Shown here: one piece after another, positions 1 to 8,547 of the stretch
Position numbering within the stretch: position 1 is the first letter of the stretch
Layout of the letters: the number at the start of each line of letters is the position of its first letter
The notes under the pieces: generated by a model
Database searches by the model: none
Told to the model about the DNA's origin: nothing
Seen by the model: only the letters and a program-made list of their open reading frames with translations
Source: Clostridiales bacterium
GTDB taxonomy: Bacteria > Bacillota > Clostridia > Peptostreptococcales > Anaerovoracaceae
Length of the DNA stretch: 64,000 nucleotides
Assembly: GCA_009911365.1 (NCBI GenBank)
Contig: QXXF01000020.1
Location: 1 to 64,000, forward strand
Direction: 5' to 3'
Position numbers and translations under genes: made by a program

Positions 1-366
1 CCTTCTTTTTTCCCACGAACATGGCGGTTTTGACGATGCCTTTCCCGTACTTCACATACGAGCACTGGTAACCATGGGTTTCTTCGTGCAGCATGACGTT
101 GACCCCATCGATGATTCGATTCGTGGGATGTACCATCGCAAAATGTTGTCGCCTTTGTCCAACTGTTTTTTGATGACATAAGCACCGTCCGGTTCATATT
201 TGTTGAGGATTTTTTGGATATTTTTCTTCGTGACTTTCACATCCAGTCCCGGCATCACTGCTGCCGCACGCACTGGCTGGGCCGCCGCCGGGAGCCAGGC
301 GAAAATGGTAAGCAGCATGGTAAAAATCACGACTCGGTTGAAAGGCACATATTTGTTGTTTGACAT
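1..366 (-). pseudogene. Secreted HExxH protein, frameshifted and cut by the window edge
   Basis: The start at 366 follows a GGAGG site. Residues 1-35 form a Sec signal peptide with a hydrophobic core and an AxA-like cleavage region. The frame runs to about residue 83, then ends in a non-conserved tail. Moving to the next frame near 125-127 (a G run on the plus strand) restores a sensible protein through the motif HEETHG, a HExxH zinc-metallopeptidase signature, which stays open to base 1. I infer one gene with a 1-base deletion rather than two. The family is not identified; the rest lies outside the window. A sequencing error at the G run would make it intact. Confidence 0.6.
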
Positions 367-495
367 TGGTTTGCCTCCTTTTTTATTTCAAAGTTTGACA
401 TCAGTGCGTTTTTCTCTATGCGCTCTGATAAAAAGGCCGGCACAGGTTTTTTCATGCTTCGAGTAGGAATGATTTATGATAGTCTTTCTTATTTT

Positions 496-511
496 AGTAA
501 ATATCTTTACT
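496..511. promoter_or_regulatory. Inverted repeat, possible operator of the XRE gene
   Basis: AGTAAA-TATC-TTTACT is a perfect 6-bp-arm inverted repeat 53 bases before the XRE start. Cro/CI-type repressors commonly bind such dyads in their own promoter. That this one is an autoregulatory operator is inference. Confidence 0.35.
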
Positions 512-563
512 GAAATCAATAGCAAATCAGCCATTTATGGTATTTTGAGTAACGGGGTATACT

Positions 564-800
564 ATGCAGGTAACTTATATACAACGGATACGAGATTTAT
601 GGGAGGATCATGATAAAACACAGCAGGAAATCGCCGATTATCTTGGAACTTCACAGACCATGTACGCAAGGTATGAACGGGGCGCAAACGAGATGCCCAT
701 CCGACACTTGATTGCGCTGTGCAACCGCTACAAAGTATCGGCTGATTATATTTTGGGGCTTTCCAAGGAAAAATGTCCCAGTAGACTTTTTAAACGCTGA
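564..800 (+). CDS. XRE-family (Cro/CI) DNA-binding protein
   Basis: This 78-residue protein is essentially a single HTH_3 domain (about residues 5-65). Helices 2 and 3 carry the typical TQQEIADYLGTSQTMYARYERG pattern in outline, and the end matches the usual LCNRYKVSADYILGL closing motif. It should bind DNA as a dimer and repress a nearby promoter. No effector or protease domain is present. It stands alone between the broken secreted gene and a small ORF, in a patch with transposase debris, so it may be a leftover of a mobile element. Family assignment is firm; the target is unknown. Confidence 0.85.
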   Translation: MQVTYIQRIRDLWEDHDKTQQEIADYLGTSQTMYARYERGANEMPIRHLIALCNRYKVSADYILGLSKEKCPSRLFKR

Positions 801-1051
801 GGGGGCCGAGGAGCAAGAATTTTAATGAGAAAATAGGAGGCCTTTGCTGGCTGTTTTTTGTAGTTGCGTATTTGTAACTTTAAAGGAACGGTTGACCATC
901 TTCAAGGGTATATAATATAATAAATTGGATTTAAGAAAATGAATTAAAATCAGAATTTTCATTTTTTTAGTTGAAATTCCACAAAATACATATATAAAAT
1001 TAAGCTTTTTCGTAAGCTTAATTCCTGGGCAAGCAGAGAAAGGAGATTGGG

Positions 1052-1195
1052 ATGGAAGAGATGACGAAGGAAGAAATGCAAAGATCCCTGATAAAGAAGG
1101 CGCAAAGGGGCAGCACAGAACTGGAGGCATATCGAAATTTGTTAGAAATCATTGGAATCGAATATCCAATTGATCAAAAAGAAGATGCCAAATAA
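1052..1195 (+). CDS. Small hypothetical protein (47 aa)
   Basis: ATG at 1052 is preceded by AGGAGA at 1041-1046 with good spacing, and the frame ends in TAA at 1193-1195. The product is highly charged (begins MEEMTKEEMQ, ends DQKEDAK), with no signal peptide or membrane segment. It is followed within 25 bases by a terminator-like hairpin, which supports a real short transcript. I do not recognise the family. Its position after an XRE gene suggests a mobile-element accessory gene, but this is inference. Confidence 0.5.
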   Translation: MEEMTKEEMQRSLIKKAQRGSTELEAYRNLLEIIGIEYPIDQKEDAK

Positions 1196-1217
1196 TCAAT
1201 CTTAGAAAATAACAAGA

Positions 1218-1241
1218 AAGCAGGCTTGCCACTGCTTTTTT
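1218..1241 (+). terminator. Rho-independent terminator
   Basis: AAGCAG (1218-1223) pairs with CTGCTT (1232-1237), followed by a T run. It lies just downstream of the 47-residue ORF. The stem is short, so this is a weak-to-moderate call. Confidence 0.5.
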
Positions 1242-1303
1242 GGTTGCACTACTTAGCCGCACCACGGCTGAATCGGCCAGATCATCGGAGCAAAGGACAC
1301 ATA

Positions 1304-1387
1304 ATGGGAGAGATGAACATACAAGAAATGACCAGGCTGCTTTTGGGGTTAAAAATCACGCAGCTAACTCACGGCTTGGTAGTGTAA
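1304..1387 (+). other. Very short ORF in an otherwise empty stretch
   Basis: The region 1242-1535 holds no clear gene. It contains a 27-codon frame from ATG 1304 to TAA 1387, with a GGAG-like run upstream. The peptide (MGEMNIQEMT, then a leucine-rich stretch) looks like the beginning of a small regulatory protein cut short. It may be a remnant. Confidence 0.2.
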
Positions 1388-1535
1388 ATCATTCTGTGTA
1401 AACCTCTTAGATTGATGAAAAAATCTTAGGTTAAAAAAGTAAATATGAAATAATAACTTGGGCTGAATGCGATCTCCGAAATAGATGCGGGCGGAGCTGG
1501 TCAAGGGTTAAATTATAATACCATTATTTTCCAGT

Positions 1536-2140
1536 TCATTTCTTCGTGGCATCCATTATTGCCAGATAGAGCATCTTGAAAAGCGCATCATCCGTAGTGA
1601 AAATAGTTCTGGATTTTGTGACTTTTCTCAACTGACGGTTGAAATTTTCAATGGAATTCGTCGTGTGAATCAGCTTGCGAATTTTAGATGGATACTTGAA
1701 ACAGGTCGATAGCCGTGGCCAGTTGTTTCTCTAGGAAGCGATGGAAGACGGGTATTTTCCGCCCCATTTTCATCAAGATCATCTAGCGCAGCCAAAGCCT
1801 GTGAGCCCATCCACGGATACAATCATGACGTCTTCCACGCCACGATTCTTGATTTCATTTAAGACGGAAAGCCAGTATTTCGCACTTTCGTTCCAGAGGA
1901 CGGTTTTGCCATTCTTTCACAATTGGCAGGATGCGGTCCGTCATATGAAAAATCATTTCAGTGGAAGCGTCAACACCATATACGTCTCTGATACGTGTTG
2001 AAACGTCACAGGTTGTCATCCCTTTTGCGTACATGGAAAGGACTTGATCCTCGATGTTCGAAATGTCCGTCATCCTATGGAGGGCCTTTTTCTTGTCTGA
2101 TGTCCGTCACCGTGCTCGCATAATCTAAAAGTTCTTTCAT
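1536..2140 (-). pseudogene. IS256-family (mutator) transposase remnant
   Basis: The minus strand encodes pieces of an IS256-type DDE transposase. An internal piece (about 1855-2073) has the MYAKGM motif and the segment before the catalytic DAI that this family shares (LPIVKEWQNRPLE-like). A C-terminal piece (about 1536-1680) reads HTTNSIENFNRQLRKVTK-like and ends in a stop at 1536-1538. The centre, with most catalytic acidic residues, is missing or out of frame, so the element is dead. No terminal inverted repeats were found around it. Confidence 0.8.
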
Positions 2141-2328
2141 AAATGAATGGGGCTGTCGCTTTAAGGAATGAAAATTCTTGAAACGGCAACTACATTTTTG
2201 CTGTTTTTCTATGTGATTTCAGGAAAGAGTCCCATATCATTCTGTTATTCTATAAAAGGAGCGCACTTAAACAAGCCATTCCCCATGGTTTGAAAGTTTA
2301 TTTTAAGATGTTAAAAATTAAGTGCTTT

Positions 2329-3332
2329 TCACAGGAAACAAATGCGTTCCGGTTCTGCCTTTTGAATCTTATTATGGAACTTATTTATGTTCCCTGCCAT
2401 GGCAAGCAGTACACTTTCCGCAAGCACATTTGATGTTCCTCTGCTTACATATCTCTGAAACCGCATATCCTGTTTTAAATTCCCGAAAGAGCCTTCCGCC
2501 TGAATGCTCTGGCTTATCCTGAAAAGGACGCCTTCGTCCGTGAGGATTTGTTCCAAATCTTCCTGTCTGTATTTCAGGAAGGTTTTGGCAACCTGGAGTA
2601 TCTTCGTTCTTTCTTCTAAAGGTGTTTTACAGCGATTCCCTTTGATGCAGTCGCTTTTATATGGGTATCCGTTGCAGTCCTCACATTTATGGATTGTTTT
2701 TTGCTTACATAGCCTGTTTTGCTTTTAGAATGTTTGATATGGTCTGCCGTCAGCTTTTTCGCATTCCGGCAAATATAGATATCCTATTCTGCACGATGCT
2801 CCATGTTTTCTGTTTTTCCTATGTCGTTCCTGTACTTATGTGTTTTTGACATCTCATAGTTGGCGGGCTTTAACTGCCCGTTCCCCATGGCATCTTCCTT
2901 CATCTGCATAAAAGTGGCATCAGGGTCTGTTTTGGAATAACTGTTCCTCCTGCCTCAGGCATATATTTGCCGGTTATATTTTTTGAGCCGGGACAGATAA
3001 CCTTCGAGGGTTTCAATGCTCTTTTGAAGCGGCGTTTTTCTTTTCCCAATGCCATGGACAAAGACTGCATTTTCACTCTGTTTGAGGGCATAAAGCTTCT
3101 TGCGGAGTTTCTTTACACACTTCATTTTTATGGTATCGCCATAAACAATCTTTAAATCATAGAGCTGTTCGCACTCTGCCACAAAATCAGCAAGTTCTAT
3201 CAGAAGCTTTGCCTGATTTTTGGTTACAGCCTTTTTCCAGACAAAAGTGTACTTGTTTGCGGCCGCTTCTATTTCTGTGCCGTCTATAAAAATGGTTTCA
3301 CCTGAACTTAATGCGACAGCCCTTTTGTTCAT
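2329..3332 (-). pseudogene. IS1182-family transposase remnant
   Basis: The 5' part (2955-3332) encodes the IFIDGTEIEAAANKYTFVWK-like segment typical of the IS1182 family, with the first catalytic aspartate. The 3' part (2329-2556) encodes the conserved C-terminus (GNLKQDMRFQRYVSRG-like, then AMAGNINKFHN-like). Several frameshifts and stops lie between. The N-terminal third is absent: the remnant begins about 40 bases from the end of the esterase gene. It is non-functional and marks an old insertion that has been eroded. Confidence 0.85.
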
Positions 3333-3369
3333 AATTTATTCATACGTTTGTCGTGCTATGCCAGCCTCT

Positions 3370-5001
3370 CTACTTCACATAATACTTTAGCAGCGGTTCT
3401 ATCAGCTTTCTCTGCTGGGCCAGCGGGTCGCTCTCCATTTTTAGTGAACTATCATTTCCAATGACCATGGTTTCTCTGGTCTTGGAATCATATGGTGTCC
3501 AGGTCACGTCATCAATGCTCGGGTTGCCTGTCCTGGCAAAATTCGCCCACATAGCGCACATCTGATTCGCCAGCTTTTCATCCATGGTCCCGGAAAAGCC
3601 CGCACCCGTTAGATTATGGAACACATAGGCCACTTCGGAGGCATGGCAGGCTTTCATGTTTTCTTCATCTGATTCTTTGGCAAAATAGTACATGTAGCTT
3701 TTGCCGCCAGCATTACTGTGATTGGCTGCTTCCACGATCGCCGGCACTCGGAAGGCGATATCATTACAGAATTCTGTCTTCGCCCACAGGTCTTCCTTGT
3801 CCTTTTGCAGGTCTAGGAACTGATTGATGGCCTTCTTCTCTTGCTTTATGGCCGCATCTTTGGCCCAGCTGAGTTTATCGTCCACAATGGCCTCTTCATA
3901 GACCTTGACTGCGGTGTCCATATCCTCTTCACCCATTTCTTCGATCCAGTAATTCCATTCATTAGCATTGGAGCCTGTCATCAGGATCACATCTTTACTG
4001 GCTCCATCGGCCAGAGCTTTGTACGGGTCTTCCGGGATCAGCTTGCCGTCCCGCAGAGGCATGTTGTACAGATCATTGAGGCAGTTACCTTCTTCATCAA
4101 AAGGCTCTGTGTAATACTTGATCAGATCTTTCTCTGGAATGGCCATCAAATCATCCATTTTTTTTGCGCCAGTGACTTTCAAGAGTGCTTCCGTTAGGCC
4201 CCATTCATCCACTTCTTCCTGAGAATAAGTGAGGGCCACGCTGCCGCTCTGGGAGATACACTTGTTGAAGAGCCCCTTTGCCTGATCCACCACCAGCAAG
4301 GCGGAAGTGGTCCCACCTCCTGCGGATTCACCGAAGATAGTCACATTATCCGGGTCCCCGCCAAAGGCCACAATGTTTTCCTTTACCCATTTGAGAGCCT
4401 GGATATGATCTAAGATTCCCAGGTTAGGAGCGTCCGCAAAGGCTTCGCCACCCTCTACTTTAGAAAAGTCGATGAACCCCATGAAGCCCACCCGGTAATT
4501 GGCCGTTACCATAACAATGTCTTCATTTTGCTCCACAAAATATTGACCATCATATAATGGATCCGAACTGCCGCCCCAGGCAAAGCCGCCGCCGTGGAAA
4601 TAGACCATGACCGGTTTGTCTTTGGCGTTCAGATCTTTGGTCCATACGTTTAGGGTTAAACAGTCTTCTCCGATCTCGTTGTAAGAGGCAGGCTCGCTAG
4701 GCCATTCATACTGAATGGATGTTTTGCCGAAATCCTTTGCTTCGATAGTCTCATCGCTGGCTTCCGGCGCCTCCGGCGCTTTCCACCGCAGATCGCCCAC
4801 TGGTGCTTTCGCATATGGAACGCCTTTAAAGGAAATCACTTTTGTCTTTTCCTCCACCTGTCCTACGAAGTTCCCGTTCTGGCAGATCGCAGACGTGTCA
4901 GAGGCAGCCTCCTGGGTGTCCTTTGTGTCGCTTCCGCCGCACCCGCAGAGCGCTAAGGCAAAGCAGGCTAGGATCGCCAGGATCCATAATTTCTTTTTCA
5001 T
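3370..5001 (-). CDS. Carboxylesterase type B, predicted lipoprotein
   Basis: This is a full-length alpha/beta hydrolase of the carboxylesterase B / p-nitrobenzyl esterase family (543 aa). The N-terminus is a lipoprotein signal with LCGC near residues 18-21, so the enzyme should be anchored outside the membrane. The oxyanion-hole motif HGGGF is at about 136-140 and the nucleophile elbow GESAGG at about 224-229 (Ser226). A SNANEW segment and a late CHASEV histidine give the acid/histidine part of the triad. It should hydrolyse carboxylic esters; the natural substrate is unknown. It is a single gene, downstream of the LuxR terminator and next to IS debris, with no partner genes. Confidence 0.9.
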   Translation of the reverse strand: MKKKLWILAILACFALALCGCGGSDTKDTQEAASDTSAICQNGNFVGQVEEKTKVISFKGVPYAKAPVGDLRWKAPEAPEASDETIEAKDFGKTSIQYEWPSEPASYNEIGEDCLTLNVWTKDLNAKDKPVMVYFHGGGFAWGGSSDPLYDGQYFVEQNEDIVMVTANYRVGFMGFIDFSKVEGGEAFADAPNLGILDHIQALKWVKENIVAFGGDPDNVTIFGESAGGGTTSALLVVDQAKGLFNKCISQSGSVALTYSQEEVDEWGLTEALLKVTGAKKMDDLMAIPEKDLIKYYTEPFDEEGNCLNDLYNMPLRDGKLIPEDPYKALADGASKDVILMTGSNANEWNYWIEEMGEEDMDTAVKVYEEAIVDDKLSWAKDAAIKQEKKAINQFLDLQKDKEDLWAKTEFCNDIAFRVPAIVEAANHSNAGGKSYMYYFAKESDEENMKACHASEVAYVFHNLTGAGFSGTMDEKLANQMCAMWANFARTGNPSIDDVTWTPYDSKTRETMVIGNDSSLKMESDPLAQQRKLIEPLLKYYVK

Positions 5002-5123
5002 GAAAATCTCCTTTCTTCTCTTCGCATGCGATGCCTAGCCCATGATCATTCAATGGCATCGCATTATCCTGTTGCTTGTAAAAACAGTTCATAATTTTCT
5101 CATATTTTACAAAATCCAGGCGA

Positions 5124-5150
5124 AAAAAAGAAGTACCCGGTTGGGTACTT
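5124..5150 (-). terminator. Terminator after the LuxR-type gene
   Basis: AAGTACCC (5131-5138) pairs with GGGTACTT (5143-5150) around a 4-base loop. On the minus strand the hairpin is followed by C and seven T (5124-5130 region). It ends the PBP-LuxR transcript and shields the esterase gene. Confidence 0.8.
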
Positions 5151-5175
5151 TTAGGATTACATCGCAAGCTATAGC

Positions 5176-6296
5176 TTATTTCCAACGGCTTCGGGCATTA
5201 ACCAAATGCACGGTTTCCATGCGGCTGTTCACGCCCAGCTTCTCATAAATGTTGCGGATATGCTTTTTGACCGTATTGATGGAAATGAACAACGCTTCCG
5301 CAATATCCGGATTGGTGTATCCATCATAGACCAGCTCCAGCACTTCCTTTTCCCGCACCGTCAGCTTGTGGAGCTCCGCAATCTGGTCAATGCGCCTTGC
5401 CAGTTCCTGCTCCTGGCTGCCCGCAGCCGCAGCCAATTTCTGTTCAGACCGTACCTGACCGTCTTCAGCAACCTTCTTCTCTTCTTCTCCGAGGCATCCG
5501 CCGCCTGCCGCGGCTGGCCCGGCGATCTCGTCGCCATCCCGCTCAGCCTCCATCCTGCCGCTGTCCGCAAAAAAAGCGGACTGAAATCTTCTGTGAACAC
5601 GAACAAAAATGTGGACAGGCTGCACAAAAACAGGATCAAACCCGTCAGATCCGGGCATTCTTCCAGCCATGCGGACATCCCGTATTTTCCAAAGAAAAGC
5701 CCTGCGTCCACAACGCATTGGATGATGGACCACGCACCTAGCAACAAGGAGCAGACAAGGATATAAGACCTGCGCAGTCTGCTGATGCATTCCTTTAGGC
5801 CCATCAAAGCGAACGCAACCAGCAGCAAGACTGTCACCACAGTGAACAGGGCTTCCAGAACCGTCCAAACGCCTCGGACCACAGGTGCGTTGATATCGTA
5901 ATAAGGCCCCATGAATCCCGTGGTGATGATCAGCGAAGCCGCCAGCCTGACTCCAGTAAAAAGCTTGGAGAACAACAGTAGCTTCTCATAAGCTTCTTGG
6001 TCCATGAGATAAAAAACCAAGACCAGCCAAAAAAGGATCAATAAGCAGCACAAAACATAATCTGCGATCCGGAAAGGGAGAAATAACTCATATTGATCTC
6101 TCACCATTTCTCGGTAATAAAACACGAAATAAAGCAGTCCTGTCAAGATGACGGTCCCCGCGAAATTCCTGGCTGCCACAAAAGCTTTATTGTCCCGATA
6201 GTCTTTATGGACCAGCACAAGAGCGATGAGAGCCAGACACAGCAAAGACAAACATATGGCTGTGATATAGCATACAAAAATCAGATCCGTGTACAT
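5176..6296 (-). pseudogene. Membrane-anchored LuxR-type regulator, frameshifted at an A7 tract
   Basis: The first frame (start 6296) encodes about seven hydrophobic helices over residues 1-235. The second frame, ending at 5176, encodes a LuxR/GerE HTH (LTVREKEVLELVYDGYTN-like, then INTVKKHIRNIYEKLGV-like). The two frames join cleanly if one base is lost or gained in the A7 run at 5569-5575 (T7 on the coding strand). The architecture is a seven-helix sensor with a cytoplasmic HTH, common in anaerobic Firmicutes and Actinobacteria; its ligand is unknown. It starts 6 bases after the PBP stop codon, so co-transcription is likely. It may be a true pseudogene, a phase-variable gene or a sequencing error. 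Confidence 0.75.
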
Positions 6297-6302
6297 GTCT
6301 CA

Positions 6303-8369
6303 TCAATCCTTTGGCATGAATTCCTTTAAGATCGCTTTGTCCTTGTCCACCACATAACCGCTGCCGCCCCGGCCATTGACTTCTTCCACCATGGTCACCA
6401 GCAGCAGAGAATCGTCTTCCCTGCCGTCAGAGTTGTACACACAGAACCATCCTAGCTCAGAGCCCGCTGTATCCTCTTGAGAAGCCTTCAGCTCCGCTGT
6501 TCCAGTCTTTCCTGCCAGCGCAGTCCCTTCCATCCTGGCTCCATGGCCGGAGCCGCCTGGGTGGCTGATCACTTTTTTCAGATCTTCGTTGATCAGGGCT
6601 GCCGCTTTACTGTCGAAAGCACCTTCGATCCACCATTCTTTTTGCTTCTTCAGTTCCAGATGCGGCTTTACCATGCTGCCTCCATTTCGGAACGCAGAAT
6701 ACATGGCGGCCAGATGAAGCGGGTTCACCAGGATCTGCCCCTGCCCGTAGCCGCTGTCCGCCAGCTGAATCTCTGTGGAAATAGGCTTCCCTTCGTTTGT
6801 GTACTGCGACGAGTTCATTTCCACGGCAAATGGGATATCCTGCCCAAAGCCCGCCTGTTTCAGCTGATTTGTCAAAGCCTCCCCACCAATTTGTAAAGCG
6901 GCTTTAGCAAAGTAAATGTTGTCTGAATAGATCAAAGCGTTCTCCAAATCCGCACTTCCATCATAAGCTTTCAGCGTGGTTACTTTATAGCCACCCCAGC
7001 TCCCGTCTTTTTGCCAGCTGAGGCCGCTTTTTCCCATATCTTTGGCCGGATCCAGCTTTCCGGAAGTGATACCTGCCGCACCTATGATAGGCTTCATGGA
7101 AGATCCAGGACACCAAATCTGCCGAAAGCGATTGTACATGGGCGTGTTTTTATCTTCATTCAGCTGTTTCCACCGTTTTTCTGACATTCCTACCACAAAA
7201 TCATTGCTGTCATAAGAAGGCGTGCTGACCAAAGCAAGCACCTCCCCTGTCATCGGGTTCATAGCCACAGAACAGCTCCTGTCCTCCTTATATGTATCAT
7301 ACAGCGCACTTTGAAGCTTCGCATCGATGGTCAGCCGGATGTTTTCTCCATCTTTTTTAGGTGTTTCGGCCAAGACAGCCTTTTCCATGCCATCCTTATT
7401 GTAAATGACGATCTTTTCTCCATCCATGCCATGGAGCCGCTTTTCATACAGTCGTTCCAGGCCACTTTTCCCAATGACGCTGTAGGTGTCATATCCCTTG
7501 TCTTTACGGCTCTCCAGTTCCTCCTCGCTGATACCCTGGACATAGCCGATAAGATGCGCAGCCTTTTCTCCCAATGGATAAACCCTGCTGTCTTCATCTC
7601 CAATAATAACCCCTGGGATCTTTAGCAGTTCTTCCTGGACCTCTGTGTTTTCCAGATCCACGGTGCTGGAAGATGCCTCATTGATTTTTTTCAACTTTTT
7701 GATAGGCACCAAAAGATCCGGCTTCACCCACTTGGCACTGAGCTTTTTCTCAATATCAGAAACAGACATGTCCAAAAGCTTTGCCACTTTCTTCAGGTCC
7801 GCCGCTGGGTCTTGCCGCAGCTTTCCTGGGATCAGCCCTACGGCCGCCACTTTGCCCTCACCTGCCAATAAAACGCCACTGCGGTCAAAAATATTACCCC
7901 GTTTTCCTTCTAATGTGACCACCCGCACTTTTTCATTTTCTTTGAGCTGCGGAAAAATTAAACTGTCGGTCCAGGAGATCTTGTAATCTCCATCCTCTTT
8001 ATGCACGCCAGCTTCATTGGGAAAACGGATCTCTCCCGCAGAAGAGTCCATAGTCGTACGGTAGGCCACCGCATCCTCTTTTTTTTGGTCTTCGATCATG
8101 GCGATTTTGATATTTTTCGCTTCAATACCTTCATAAATATTTTTGTTTCGCGTCACAAAATCCTTCTTCGCCACTCGTTCTTTGCTCTCTTTGTCCAGCA
8201 TGTCGTACATGGCCTGGTAATCCTTCTTTTCAATAAGCGCCATGTACGCTTCTAGTGCTTGCTCTGGCCCTTTGGCAAAAGCCAGGCCATAAACCGCAAG
8301 CAAAGCTCCTGCCAATAGAAGCAAAACAACGACTAATATGGGTAACTTGTACTTTTTCCATGTGTCCAT
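6303..8369 (-). CDS. Class B penicillin-binding protein of the MecA/PBP3 type
   Basis: This is a peptidoglycan transpeptidase, 688 aa from ATG 8369, chosen because GGAGG lies 5 bases upstream; a GTG at 8381 would add four residues. One membrane helix (about 8-30) is followed by an NTF2-like MecA N-terminal domain (about 33-145), a PBP dimerisation domain and the transpeptidase domain. The active-site motifs are SSMK (Ser423), SDN (482-484) and KTGT (621-624). MecA-like PBPs often have low beta-lactam affinity; whether this one does cannot be read from sequence. The promoter carries two BlaI/MecI-like operators, which suggests beta-lactam-inducible expression. The frameshifted LuxR-type gene follows directly. 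Confidence 0.9.
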   Translation of the reverse strand: MDTWKKYKLPILVVVLLLLAGALLAVYGLAFAKGPEQALEAYMALIEKKDYQAMYDMLDKESKERVAKKDFVTRNKNIYEGIEAKNIKIAMIEDQKKEDAVAYRTTMDSSAGEIRFPNEAGVHKEDGDYKISWTDSLIFPQLKENEKVRVVTLEGKRGNIFDRSGVLLAGEGKVAAVGLIPGKLRQDPAADLKKVAKLLDMSVSDIEKKLSAKWVKPDLLVPIKKLKKINEASSSTVDLENTEVQEELLKIPGVIIGDEDSRVYPLGEKAAHLIGYVQGISEEELESRKDKGYDTYSVIGKSGLERLYEKRLHGMDGEKIVIYNKDGMEKAVLAETPKKDGENIRLTIDAKLQSALYDTYKEDRSCSVAMNPMTGEVLALVSTPSYDSNDFVVGMSEKRWKQLNEDKNTPMYNRFRQIWCPGSSMKPIIGAAGITSGKLDPAKDMGKSGLSWQKDGSWGGYKVTTLKAYDGSADLENALIYSDNIYFAKAALQIGGEALTNQLKQAGFGQDIPFAVEMNSSQYTNEGKPISTEIQLADSGYGQGQILVNPLHLAAMYSAFRNGGSMVKPHLELKKQKEWWIEGAFDSKAAALINEDLKKVISHPGGSGHGARMEGTALAGKTGTAELKASQEDTAGSELGWFCVYNSDGREDDSLLLVTMVEEVNGRGGSGYVVDKDKAILKEFMPKD

Positions 8370-8471
8370 GGGATCCTCCACTCTCGTGTATCGTTTAGCT
8401 GCTCTTTATGGTATCAGCACTGCCTGTTCATCATGGACAATGCGCTGCGCCATTTCCTAAGCATATAAAAC

Positions 8472-8520
8472 TTACAGATGTAATTTTATTAATCTTACAC
8501 CTGTAAGTTTTAAATGTCAA
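8472..8520 (-). promoter_or_regulatory. Promoter with two BlaI/MecI-type operators
   Basis: On the minus strand, TTGACA (8515-8520), a 17-base spacer and TAAGAT (8492-8497) form a sigma-A promoter for the PBP gene. Two TTACA-NN-TGTAA dyads lie here: 8495-8506 (with flanks CTTACACCTGTAAG, 8494-8507), overlapping the -10, and 8472-8483, just downstream of the expected transcription start. Their centres are 23 bases apart. TACA-NN-TGTA is the known core of BlaI/MecI-family operators. No blaI/mecI or blaR/mecR gene lies in this window. Confidence 0.75.
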
Positions 8521-8547
8521 GCTCTATTTTGAAAATCACGGCCTAGG

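Noticed and set aside
1-3332. Prophage
   Set aside because: Only an XRE gene, small ORFs and two transposase remnants are present; there are no integrase, terminase or structural genes.
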